From Planctomycetota bacterium (GTDB lineage Bacteria > Planctomycetota > UBA1135): DNA of 64,000 nucleotides. A program made the translations under genes and the position numbers. Below the pieces are notes generated by a model. That model saw nothing but the letters and a program-made list of their open reading frames with translations. It did no database searches and was not told the origin of the DNA. Positions 1-7,302 of the stretch are shown here, in pieces. Location: NCBI GenBank assembly GCA_002705055.1, contig PAHY01000018.1:42963-106962 (forward strand), given 5' to 3'. Positions within the stretch are counted from its first letter, which is position 1, and every line of letters starts with the position of its first letter.

Positions 1-551
1 CTGCCCGGGCCCAGGGCTTCCTGGAAGACGGCGGCTATCTGTGGAACGCCGGGATCTTTGTCTGGCGCGCGGACTCGATCCTCGAGGCCTTCGCCACTCT
101 GCAGCGCGAGATCAGTCTGGCGGTCACCGCGATCGTCGATTCGGGCAGCGATGCCGCCTCGCGCGAGGCCACGCTCCACGAGCTCTACCCCGACCTCCCC
201 TCGCTGCCGGTCGACATCGCCATTCTCGAGCTACACGATCAGGTTCGGGTGCTGCGCGCTCCGTATCACTGGAGCGACGTCGGGTCCTGGCGCGCGCTGT
301 TCGACGAACTCGGCCCCGATGCGGGCGGCAACGTCGCGGTCTTCCCGCACGGCGGGCGCCTGCTGGCCGAGGAAGCGGAGGGCGTGCTTGCCTATTCGCG
401 ACCGCAGAAGACCATCGCGGTCCTTGGCCTCGACGACCTGGTCGTCGTCAACACCGAAGACGCCATCCTGGTCGCGCCGCGCGCACGCGCCGAAGAGGTG
501 AAGCGCTTCGTCGAGCGCCTGCAGGACGAAGGCAACAGCGAACTGCTCTGA
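1..551 (+). CDS. manC: Mannose-1-phosphate guanylyltransferase, 3' part
   Basis: The last about 182 residues of a sugar-phosphate nucleotidyltransferase; the gene begins before the window (reading frame starts at base 3). The stretch GGYLWNAGIFVWR and the later HWSDVGSW are the signature blocks of mannose-1-phosphate guanylyltransferases (canonical DWSDVGSW), which join mannose-1-P and GTP to GDP-mannose in the cytoplasm for polysaccharide synthesis. No C-terminal phosphomannose isomerase domain follows, so this is the short form. Its TGA shares one base with the ATG of ruvX (TGATG), so the two are probably translationally coupled. The family call is firm; substrate specificity is inferred. 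Confidence 0.85.
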   Translation, partial: ARAQGFLEDGGYLWNAGIFVWRADSILEAFATLQREISLAVTAIVDSGSDAASREATLHELYPDLPSLPVDIAILELHDQVRVLRAPYHWSDVGSWRALFDELGPDAGGNVAVFPHGGRLLAEEAEGVLAYSRPQKTIAVLGLDDLVVVNTEDAILVAPRARAEEVKRFVERLQDEGNSELL

Positions 552-970
552 TGGCTGGGCGCGTCCTCGCCGTCGACTACGGAGGCAAGCGCACCGGGCT
601 CGCTGTCAGCGACGCGCTCGGCATCACCGCGCAGCCGCTGCCAGCGATCGTCAGTGAGTCTCTGCAGGTGACGGTCGATGGCATCGTCGCGATCGTGCGC
701 GAGCGCGAGGTCCCGGTGGTCCTGATCGGCATGCCCTATCTGCCTGACGGACGCGAAGGCGCGCAGGTCGATCGGGTGCGCCTGTTCATGTCGGCGCTGC
801 GCGAGAAGCTGCCGGAAGGCACCAGGATGGAGGAGATTGACGAACGCCACACCACCAAGGAGGCGGAGGCGATGTGGCGTCAGGCCGGTTACTCGAAGAA
901 GAAGGCCAAGGAGTTCCTGGACTCGACCGCCGCGGTCGTGCTGCTGCGCGAGTACCTGCACCTGAACTAG
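551..970 (+). CDS. ruvX: RuvX/YqgF-type Holliday junction resolvase
   Basis: A 139-residue protein, the usual length for YqgF/RuvX. The N-terminal RVLAVDYGGKRTGLAVSD carries the first catalytic aspartate and glycine-rich turn of the RNase H-like fold, VVLIGMPYLPDGREG is the middle block, and IDERHTTKEAE plus DSTAAVVLLREYL form the conserved C-terminal motifs. The family acts on branched DNA and has been linked to pre-16S rRNA processing. The ATG overlaps the preceding gene's stop, which fixes the start. Confidence 0.9.
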   Translation: MAGRVLAVDYGGKRTGLAVSDALGITAQPLPAIVSESLQVTVDGIVAIVREREVPVVLIGMPYLPDGREGAQVDRVRLFMSALREKLPEGTRMEEIDERHTTKEAEAMWRQAGYSKKKAKEFLDSTAAVVLLREYLHLN

Positions 971-981
971 GCCAGCAGGGC

Positions 982-987
982 TAGAAT
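982..987 (+). promoter_or_regulatory. -10 element of RNase P RNA gene
   Basis: TAGAAT lies 7 bases before the first base of the RNase P P1 helix, the expected distance from a sigma-70 -10 hexamer to the transcription start. No good -35 is visible 16-18 bases upstream. The same hexamer recurs before several genes in the window. Confidence 0.6.
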
Positions 988-993
988 GTCGGC

Positions 994-1361
<368 letters not shown>

Positions 1362-1537
1362 ACTCCCCTGTTCACGGGGGCGGGCACCGCCGCGCATGGC
1401 CCCGCAGGCGGCGTCCCAGGCGAGAAGCGGTTTTCGCGTCCGCCCCCCATCCGCCGACCACTACCCCTCGTGGCACCATATCTAGCGGCGGCTTTTCCAC
1501 AAGAACTCAACAACTTGGGGAAAATCGCCTGGTCGGG

Positions 1538-1565
1538 TTGCCAGATCCCGAATTCCTGGTACAAA
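1538..1565 (+). promoter_or_regulatory. Sigma-70-like promoter of the Nudix gene
   Basis: TTGCCA (1538-1543) and TACAAA (1560-1565) are separated by 16 bases, a good -35/-10 arrangement for this genome. The -10 begins 12 bases before the ATG at 1572, so the transcript would start at or within a base or two of the start codon, i.e. be leaderless. The rest of the 1362-1571 gap shows nothing else recognisable. Confidence 0.5.
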
Positions 1566-1571
1566 AGCCGC

Positions 1572-2225
1572 ATGGAGTTTGTCTGGGTGGTTCCGCGCGC
1601 AGCCTTGTTTTCGAAGGCCGCAGTCCACGGCTTCGCCCCGCTCCAGCCCGCCGATTTCGAGAAGCAATTCTCAAAAGTCTCGCGCAGTGAGGGCTTCTTC
1701 GTCGAGCGCCGGATGGCCGAAATCACCCCGGCCTGGAAGCAGCCCATCCCCTACGTCGCGGTCACCTGTGAGGACACCGTCTTCACCATGACCCGGCTCA
1801 CCGGGGGCGAGGCGCGGCTCCACGGCAAGCGCTCGATCGGGGTCGGCGGTCACATCAACCCCTGCGACCAGGAAGCTTCCGGGGTCGATGGGCTGCTCGC
1901 CGCGGCCTGCACCCGCGAAATCGACGAGGAGATCATCCTCCCCGCTGGTCCTCAGCAGCTCGAACCGCTCGGCCTGCTGAACGACGACACCACCGAAGTC
2001 GGTGCCGTCCACGTCGGCGTGGTCTACCGCCTCGTGCTCACTCCCGCCCAGGCCGATCAGCTTCGCATCCGCGAAACGGAAAGCCTGGCCGGCGAGTTCC
2101 TTCCGTACTCAGAGCTCGTCTCGCTCGCCGAGCAAGACGACTCACCTTTTGAAAGCTGGTCGACTCTCCTCCTCCGCTCGGGTGCGCTCGCTTCGGCGTC
2201 CGCTCCCTCGATGTCGCTGGCTTGA
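1572..2225 (+). CDS. Nudix-fold hydrolase-like protein
   Basis: A 217-residue protein. The central part GVGGHINPCDQE followed after a spacer by AACTREIDEEI resembles a Nudix box (consensus GX5EX7REUXEEXGU): the REUXEE core is present as REIDEE, but the following glycine is replaced. The Nudix fold hydrolyses nucleoside diphosphates linked to another moiety; the substrate here is unknown. The N-terminal region (FVWVVPRAALF) is typical of a conserved subgroup sometimes annotated as phosphoesterase. The start was chosen at the first ATG downstream of a sigma-70-like promoter; upstream codons belong to the RNase P region and are not protein-like. Confidence 0.65.
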   Translation: MEFVWVVPRAALFSKAAVHGFAPLQPADFEKQFSKVSRSEGFFVERRMAEITPAWKQPIPYVAVTCEDTVFTMTRLTGGEARLHGKRSIGVGGHINPCDQEASGVDGLLAAACTREIDEEIILPAGPQQLEPLGLLNDDTTEVGAVHVGVVYRLVLTPAQADQLRIRETESLAGEFLPYSELVSLAEQDDSPFESWSTLLLRSGALASASAPSMSLA

Positions 2226-2256
2226 TCTTCTCTCCTTCAACAACCACTGCCTCACC

Positions 2257-2496
2257 ATGGTCCGCCGCGTTCCTGAACACGAACTCCCCTCGGTCGAAGA
2301 GCTCATCGCGAAGCTGAAAGTCGCGCACACCAAGAACATGGTCCGTCTGCACTTCAAGGACGGCTCCAGCGAGGCCGGCGCGGTGACCTACGTCGAGCGC
2401 CTGGGCACCGGCCGCATCATCGACGTCACCCGCGAGGTCGCCCGCGACTACAACGTCTACGAGCTCGCCGGCATCGACATCGAAGGCGAGATCTAA
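2257..2496 (+). CDS. Conserved small hypothetical protein (79 aa)
   Basis: I do not recognise a family. The 79-residue product is soluble, with a helical N-terminal half (LPSVEELIAKLKVAHTK) and a beta-rich middle (NMVRLHFKDGSSEAGAVTYVE) and ends IDIEGEI. It lies 31 bases after the Nudix-like gene in the same direction, so the two probably share a transcript. No signal peptide or membrane segment. Codon use and GC3 match neighbouring genes, so it looks real. Confidence 0.6.
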   Translation: MVRRVPEHELPSVEELIAKLKVAHTKNMVRLHFKDGSSEAGAVTYVERLGTGRIIDVTREVARDYNVYELAGIDIEGEI

Positions 2497-2514
2497 GCCT
2501 TCGCACGCAGGCGG

Positions 2515-3396
2515 CTAGCCGCCTTCGAACTCACGCGGGCCGGCGTCGATCCAATCGACCCGGCCCGCGTAGCAATTGGCGCGCTCGGGCCGCACCAGCC
2601 CGAACAGACCCAAGCCCAGCCGCTGCGCGGCCTCGACCGCCAGGCTGGTGGGCGCGCCGGCGCCCGCCATGACCGCCAGCCCAGCCATCGCCGCCTTCTG
2701 GACAATCTCAAAAGAGATCCGGCCGGTCACCTGCAGCACGGCCGGCCGCTCGAGCGGGTAGTCCCCGGCCAGCAGACGCGCGCCCAGCACCTTGTCGACG
2801 GCGTTGTGGCGGCCGACGTCTTCGGCAAAGCCGAGCAGCTCGCCATCCAGGCTGAACAGCCCCGCGCCGTGACTGCCCGCAGTGCGACGGTGGGTTTCCT
2901 GGGCCTGACGCAGCGCCGCATCCGCCCGGGCGAAGAAGTCCGCAGCCAGCGCGAGCGGGCCATGCTCGACGGCGCGTGGAAGCTCACGTTCCAGCTCGTC
3001 CAGGGTGCGCGCGCCACAGAGGCCACAGGTCGATCCGACCGGAAGCAGGCGACGGCGCTCCGGGGCGAACGCGACGCCTTCGGCTAGCGCGACGTTCCAG
3101 ATGTTCGGCTCGGGCTCGCCCGACTGCGGATCTCGGCAAGCTTCGATCGCGGCCAGGTCTTCGGGGCCGCGCAGCACCCCCTCGGAGGCCAGGAAGCCGG
3201 CCAGAAGCTCGCGCTCCCTGCCGGGCGAACGCAGCAACACGGCCAGCGGCGCGCCGGCCACGCGGACTTCCAGCGGCTCTTCGAGAGCGACCCAATCCGG
3301 GCTGCTGGGCGGAGGGCCGTCGCCAACGCGAGCGGCCCCGGCCGCAAGCCGCGTGACATGCACGGGGCGGGCGGACGGGGCCGGGGTCTCACCCAT
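2515..3396 (-). CDS. fdhD: Formate dehydrogenase accessory sulfurtransferase FdhD
   Basis: 293 residues, normal family length. FdhD moves sulfur from the IscS persulfide to the Mo-bis-MGD cofactor of formate dehydrogenases in the cytoplasm. The catalytic cysteine pair is seen as STCGLCG (Cys124 and Cys127), followed by the conserved GLFSLDGE, EDVGRHNAVDKVLG and GRISFEIVQKA blocks. It sits 20 bases after the ArsC/Spx-like gene on the same strand. No formate dehydrogenase gene lies in this window. Confidence 0.95.
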   Translation of the reverse strand: MGETPAPSARPVHVTRLAAGAARVGDGPPPSSPDWVALEEPLEVRVAGAPLAVLLRSPGRERELLAGFLASEGVLRGPEDLAAIEACRDPQSGEPEPNIWNVALAEGVAFAPERRRLLPVGSTCGLCGARTLDELERELPRAVEHGPLALAADFFARADAALRQAQETHRRTAGSHGAGLFSLDGELLGFAEDVGRHNAVDKVLGARLLAGDYPLERPAVLQVTGRISFEIVQKAAMAGLAVMAGAGAPTSLAVEAAQRLGLGLFGLVRPERANCYAGRVDWIDAGPREFEGG

Positions 3397-3416
3397 GACG
3401 GGTGGCCGCGTACCTC

Positions 3417-3767
3417 CTAGCGGAGGAAGGTGGCGTAATCGGCCTCGTCGAAGCCGAGGATGGCCTTTTCGCCACGCGCCAGCAGCGGACGACGAATCAT
3501 GTCCGGGTTGGCGCGCAGAAGGTCGACGACTTCCTTCTTGGTCTTGAACTCCGCGTTGGCGATGTCCTGCTCCTTGTAGCCCTTCGAGCGCTTGTTGAAG
3601 GCGCCCTTCGGGTCGGTGGCGTCAACCGCCTTCTCGAGCAATTTCTTGGCGGGCGGAGAAGACATGATGTCGACCGGTTCGAACTCGATCTGCTTCTTCT
3701 CCAGGTACGCAACGGCCTTCTTCGAGGTCGCGCATCCGCTCTTCACGTACAGTTTGACGGCGCTCAT
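3417..3767 (-). CDS. ArsC/Spx-like thioredoxin-fold protein
   Basis: 116 residues with the ArsC-family arrangement: VKLYVKSGCATSKKAVAYLE carries a single catalytic-type cysteine (Cys12) in a CATS motif, i.e. CxxS rather than the CxxC of Spx, and the C-terminal IRRPLLARGEKAILGFDE matches the conserved RRP segment. Members are glutaredoxin-like reductases or transcriptional modulators. The thioredoxin-like fold is clear but whether it reduces arsenate is not; YffB/ArsC-like reductase is the safer name. Probably co-transcribed with fdhD. Confidence 0.8.
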   Translation of the reverse strand: MSAVKLYVKSGCATSKKAVAYLEKKQIEFEPVDIMSSPPAKKLLEKAVDATDPKGAFNKRSKGYKEQDIANAEFKTKKEVVDLLRANPDMIRRPLLARGEKAILGFDEADYATFLR

Positions 3768-3935
3768 CGATGATGATTCTCAGATTCGATTCGAGGGCAC
3801 CCGGGGCGCGGGGATGAGGCCAGGGGGCCTGAAAACGCGCTCTCGGACTCGGGTGCTCCCGAGCGGGCCGAGCATTTTAGCAAATCCCTGGCACTGCGGG
3901 ACCGTCAGGTCCTCGCCTCCTTGAGCGCGCCGCGA

Positions 3936-4364
3936 CTAGGAGTTTGCTTCGTCGCCGCCTGCAGCAGGCTGCTCGTCCTCGTCTTCCGCCGTCAGCTCCT
4001 GCAGGAGTCGCACCAGACTGCTGGCGAAGGTCGATCGGGCTACGGTCATCGCGCCCAGTTCTTCGGCGGCACGCAGCAGATCCTCGCGGTCGTAGGAGGC
4101 GTAGGCGAGGACCGGGATCCCGCCCTCCCCCTGCTCGAGCAGAGTTTGGACAATATCCAGAGCCTGTATGGCCTCGTTCTCGAGGTCCACGACCGCCGCC
4201 GTCGCATCGACCGAAGCCAATTGCTCCAAGACGTCCCCTTGCCAATTCGGAGTAAAGGGTTCCTTGGCAAGGGCACGGAGAGTGCTGTCGACCTTTTCCC
4301 AGAAGAAGTCTTCTTCGACCAGGATGTGGACGATCGGCAGCTGTTCGGTCGGTTCTTCGTCCAA
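3936..4364 (-). CDS. Receiver-like protein (pseudo-receiver)
   Basis: 142 residues. The pattern IVHILVEEDFFWEKV, then TAAVVDLENEA, then GIPVLAYASYDREDLLRAAEELGA, and VARSTFASSLVRLLQEL follows the beta/alpha order of a CheY-type receiver. The phosphoacceptor strand reads VVDLE, so an aspartate is present, but the acidic pair after strand 1 is EE and the usual switch Thr/Ser and Lys positions (ASY, ARS) are not canonical, so phosphorylation is doubtful. The acidic tail is disordered-looking. The start appears to be TTG. The gene is divergent from the aldehyde dehydrogenase. Confidence 0.5.
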   Translation of the reverse strand: MDEEPTEQLPIVHILVEEDFFWEKVDSTLRALAKEPFTPNWQGDVLEQLASVDATAAVVDLENEAIQALDIVQTLLEQGEGGIPVLAYASYDREDLLRAAEELGAMTVARSTFASSLVRLLQELTAEDEDEQPAAGGDEANS

Positions 4365-4416
4365 AGCGGGCGCAGCGCGGGAGATACCCGTGGATGTGCG
4401 GGCCGTGGGTCTTCCT

Positions 4417-4422
4417 TACAAT
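4417..4422 (+). promoter_or_regulatory. -10 element of aldehyde dehydrogenase gene
   Basis: TACAAT begins 16 bases before the ATG at 4433, giving a predicted transcript start only a few bases before that codon. This supports the upstream ATG over the one at 4472. Confidence 0.45.
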
Positions 4423-4432
4423 CGGCATTCCC

Positions 4433-5938
4433 ATGCCCGCAGACACCGCGAACCAGGAAAAATCCTGTCAGATGACCACTCCGGAATATCCCCCCGCCGC
4501 CCATTTCATCAACGGAGACTGGGCTGAGGCCGCCTCCGGGGAGACCTCGGCCAGCATTTACCCCGCCACCGAGGAAGCCCATTGCCAGATCGCCGCCGGG
4601 ACGGCCGAAGACGTCGATCGGGCTGCCCAGGCTGCCCACGCCGCCTTCCAGAACCCGAAATGGCGCCAGATGCCCCCCGCCAAGCGGGCGCGCATCCTGT
4701 GGCGGATGGCCGAGCTGATCGATGAGAACCGCGAGAACCTGGCGCGCTGCGAGTCGATGGACACCGGCAAGACCTGGTTCGACTCCTCGAAGATTGAGAT
4801 TCCGCTGGTCGCGGAGATCTTCCGCTACTTCGCGGGCTGGGTCACCAAGATCGACGGCGGCGTCGTGCCGCTGCCGGGCAACTCGATCGGCATGACCCTG
4901 CGCGAGCCGGTCGGCGTCTGCGGCATGATCACGCCGTGGAACTTCCCGATGCTGATGGCGACCTGGAAGGTCGCCCCGGCGCTGGCCTGCGGCAACACCA
5001 TCGTGCTGAAGCCCAGCGAGCAGACCTCGCTGACCGCGCTCTGGATGGCCAAGCTCGGCGCCGAAGCCGGCCTGCCCCCGGGCGTCTTCAACGTCGTCAC
5101 CGGCGGCGGCCGCGCCGTGGGTACGCCCATGGTGCAGCACCCGCTGATCAGCAAGATCAGCTTCACGGGCTCGACCGAGGTCGGCCGCATGATCCAGCGC
5201 GAGTCGGCCAACACGCTGAAGCGCGTCACCCTTGAGCTGGGCGGTAAGTCGCCCAACATCGTCTTCGCCGACGCCGACTTCAAAGCCGCCACCCGCGGCG
5301 CCACGACCGGCATCTTCTACAACAAGGGCGAGGTCTGCGCCGCGGGCTCGCGGGTGCTGGTCCAGCGCGAGATCTACGACGACTTCCTCGAAGCTCTGCA
5401 GAAGATCGCGGCCAAGACCACCGTCGGCGGCCCCTTCGATGAAGGCGTGCGCATGGGCCCGGTCTGCAACGCGGATCAGTACGAGTCGGTGCTGGCCGCC
5501 ATCGAAAACGGCAAGGCCGAAGGCGCTCGCCTGATCGCCGGCGGCAACTCGCTGCGCGACAGCGTGGGCGGCGGCAAGGGCTACTTCATCGAACCGACGA
5601 TCTTCGCCGACGTCGACCCCAAGTCGAAGCTGGCCCAGGAAGAGATCTTTGGTCCGGTGCTCGCCGTCACTCCGTTTGAGACTCCCGAAGAGGCTCTGCA
5701 GATCGCGCACGACACGCGCTACGGTTTGGCCGCGGGCGTCTGGTCGAAGGACGTCGGCAAGGCCCTGGGCTTCGCCAAGCAGCTGCGCGCCGGCACGGTG
5801 TGGGTGAACACCTACAACCTCTACGATCCGGGCCTGCCCTTCGGCGGCTTCAACGAGTCGGGCTTTGGCCGCGACCTCGGGAAGGACGCGCTCGCGGCTT
5901 ACACCGAGACCAAGTCGGTCTGGGTCAACCTCGACTAG
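4433..5938 (+). CDS. Aldehyde dehydrogenase (betaine aldehyde dehydrogenase-like)
   Basis: About 501 residues, a standard NAD(P)-dependent aldehyde dehydrogenase. Visible motifs: TPWNFPMLMATWK with the transition-state asparagine, ISFTGSTEVGR of the Rossmann fold, LELGGKSPNIVF with the general-base glutamate, NKGEVCAAGSR with the catalytic cysteine, and EEIFGPVLAV. Overall order and spacing resemble the betaine aldehyde/gamma-aminobutyraldehyde dehydrogenase group; the exact aldehyde cannot be told. An alternative ATG at 4472 has AGGA 13 bases upstream; 4433 is preferred because of the -10 hexamer. Monocistronic, divergent from the pseudo-receiver gene. Confidence 0.92.
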   Translation: MPADTANQEKSCQMTTPEYPPAAHFINGDWAEAASGETSASIYPATEEAHCQIAAGTAEDVDRAAQAAHAAFQNPKWRQMPPAKRARILWRMAELIDENRENLARCESMDTGKTWFDSSKIEIPLVAEIFRYFAGWVTKIDGGVVPLPGNSIGMTLREPVGVCGMITPWNFPMLMATWKVAPALACGNTIVLKPSEQTSLTALWMAKLGAEAGLPPGVFNVVTGGGRAVGTPMVQHPLISKISFTGSTEVGRMIQRESANTLKRVTLELGGKSPNIVFADADFKAATRGATTGIFYNKGEVCAAGSRVLVQREIYDDFLEALQKIAAKTTVGGPFDEGVRMGPVCNADQYESVLAAIENGKAEGARLIAGGNSLRDSVGGGKGYFIEPTIFADVDPKSKLAQEEIFGPVLAVTPFETPEEALQIAHDTRYGLAAGVWSKDVGKALGFAKQLRAGTVWVNTYNLYDPGLPFGGFNESGFGRDLGKDALAAYTETKSVWVNLD

Positions 5939-5976
5939 GCAGGTTTTCTGCAACAGGACGGGGGGCGCGTCGTTCC

Positions 5977-6453
5977 ATGACTGTGAACGACGACGCTCCC
6001 CGGCCTCTCGACCGGATTCAGATTCCGGAGCCCTGCCCGATGGCGCGCGCCCTCGCGGCCGGCGAACGGCCGGATCGCCGCTACTGCGAGCAGTGCGAGA
6101 AGGAGGTCGTCAACCTCAGCGCGCTTTCGCGCTCGCAGGCCGAGGCCGAGCTGGCTCAGGCTCGCGAGAATCAGCAGCGGCTGTGCGTGCGGGTGGTCCG
6201 CGATGAGGAGAGCGGCAAGGTCCTGACCCGCGAAGACCTGCCGCACCTGACCGATCGATTGGCCCAGCATCGGCCGCCCAAGATCGCGGCGGCGCTCGCC
6301 CTGGCCCTGCTGCAGTGGTCCTGTTCTGCGGAGGAAAGCACCGAGGCTCAGCAAGCGACCGAATCCGCCGCCGAAATTGTCGGCGAATCGAGCGAGCTGA
6401 GCGACGAGGACATGAAGCTCCTGCTCGAGCTCGGCGGCTACGTCTGCGAGTAA
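5977..6453 (+). CDS. Zinc-ribbon-like protein with hydrophobic segment
   Basis: 158 residues. The N-terminal block IPEPCPMA...RRYCEQCEKEVVNLSALS...RLCVRVV has four cysteines in the same pattern as the IPxPCxxxWxxM...GRFCxxCxKxVxDFS...CG block known at the start of some Bacteroidota membrane proteins, so a metal-binding ribbon is likely. A hydrophobic stretch KIAAALALALLQWSC follows around residues 108-122 and could be a lipobox or membrane segment reached late in the chain. The remainder is acidic. Function unknown. It ends 4 bases before the convergent membrane-protein gene. Confidence 0.55.
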   Translation: MTVNDDAPRPLDRIQIPEPCPMARALAAGERPDRRYCEQCEKEVVNLSALSRSQAEAELAQARENQQRLCVRVVRDEESGKVLTREDLPHLTDRLAQHRPPKIAAALALALLQWSCSAEESTEAQQATESAAEIVGESSELSDEDMKLLLELGGYVCE

Positions 6454-6457
6454 GCTC

Positions 6458-6886
6458 CTAGAACCAGGTCTTGGCCAGGCTCGGCAGAAGCAGACCGTAG
6501 ATCAGACCGAACAGGAGACCCCAGCGCGTGATCCCTTTGCGCTCGCGCATGACCTTGTCCTTGATCTGCCAGATGTAGATCCCCAGGACGTGCAGCGCGG
6601 GCACGAACTGCACGAGCAGGACCTGCCGCCCTTTCAGGTGCACCCCCGACAGCGAGAGTCCGATCAGCAGACCGACGGTGATCCCCAGGAAGCTGCGGAA
6701 CACCACGTCGAAGGCGAAGCTGCCCCACATCCCCTGAACCCGGAAGGAGCCGTAGCGTGAATACAGCCTTTCCGAGCCGAGGCGCATCTTCTGGTGGCCG
6801 AGCGCGCGCTGGCTGCGCGGAGGCAGCTTGGCCGCCGCCCGCCGGGAACGGCGAGCGCGCCTGCGCCTCTTCCGTCGATCCACCAT
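6458..6886 (-). CDS. Small membrane protein, paralogue of the 12-13.8 kb family
   Basis: 142 residues: a very basic N-terminus (RRKRRRRARRSRR), then AFDVVFRSFLGITVGLLIGLSL and two further hydrophobic stretches around residues 90-105 and 122-137. The segment AFDVVFRSFLGITVG matches AFDVMFRFVGGVSLG and FDEVFRLALGLGLG in the four tandem proteins at 12.0-13.8 kb, so this is a fifth, separate member. Function unknown. Its ATG lies 12 bases from a TAGTGT hexamer on the minus strand that overlaps the promoter of the next gene. Confidence 0.65.
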   Translation of the reverse strand: MVDRRKRRRRARRSRRAAAKLPPRSQRALGHQKMRLGSERLYSRYGSFRVQGMWGSFAFDVVFRSFLGITVGLLIGLSLSGVHLKGRQVLLVQFVPALHVLGIYIWQIKDKVMRERKGITRWGLLFGLIYGLLLPSLAKTWF

Positions 6887-6891
6887 CGTCG

Positions 6892-6898
6892 TACACTA
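6892..6898. promoter_or_regulatory. Overlapping bidirectional -10 elements
   Basis: TACACT (plus, 6892-6897) and TAGTGT (minus, 6898-6893) overlap in 7 bases. They lie 15 bases before the CoA-binding gene's ATG and 12 before the membrane-protein gene's ATG, with only 20 bases between the two start codons, so both transcripts would be leaderless or nearly so. Confidence 0.5.
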
Positions 6899-6906
6899 CG
6901 GAGCAG

Positions 6907-7302
6907 ATGAGCGAGATTGAGCAAATCCTCCAGACGGCGAAGAGCGTCGCCATCGTCGGCTATTCCGCCAAGTCCGATCGGGCCAGCCACTGGATTTCGG
7001 ACTACCTCGAGGAGCATGGTTTCCGCGTCTATCGCATCAATCCGATCCTCGAGTCGACGACGGAGCGACCCATCTTCAAGTCGCTGGCCGATCTCCCCGA
7101 GACGGTCGACGTGGTCGACATATTCCGCGCCCCCGAGCACGTGCCGGACATCGTGACGCGGGCGATCGCGCACGGCGCGCGCGCGGTCTGGATGCAGCCC
7201 GGCGCGGAAAACGAAGACGCCGCCGCGCAGGCGCGCGCGGCGGGTCTTCAGGCTGTGGTCGGCGCGTGCATGTACGCCGAGCACAAGAAGCGTCAGGCTT
7301 AG
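6907..7302 (+). CDS. CoA-binding domain protein (YccU-like)
   Basis: 131 residues, a single Rossmann-type CoA-binding domain: SVAIVGYSAKSDRASHWIS with the nucleotide-binding turn, HGFRVYRINPI, and the conserved VDVVDIFRAPEHVPDIV and GARAVWMQPGAEN blocks. Family members bind CoA or acyl-CoA and may regulate protein acylation, but no reaction is established. Its stop overlaps the stop of the convergent gene by 4 bases (TTAG at 7299-7302). Confidence 0.88.
   Translation: MSEIEQILQTAKSVAIVGYSAKSDRASHWISDYLEEHGFRVYRINPILESTTERPIFKSLADLPETVDVVDIFRAPEHVPDIVTRAIAHGARAVWMQPGAENEDAAAQARAAGLQAVVGACMYAEHKKRQA

Noticed and set aside
1364..1381. Hairpin after RNase P RNA as a full intrinsic terminator
   Set aside because: Six base pairs but no T-run follows, so it is only mentioned as a possible 3'-end aid.
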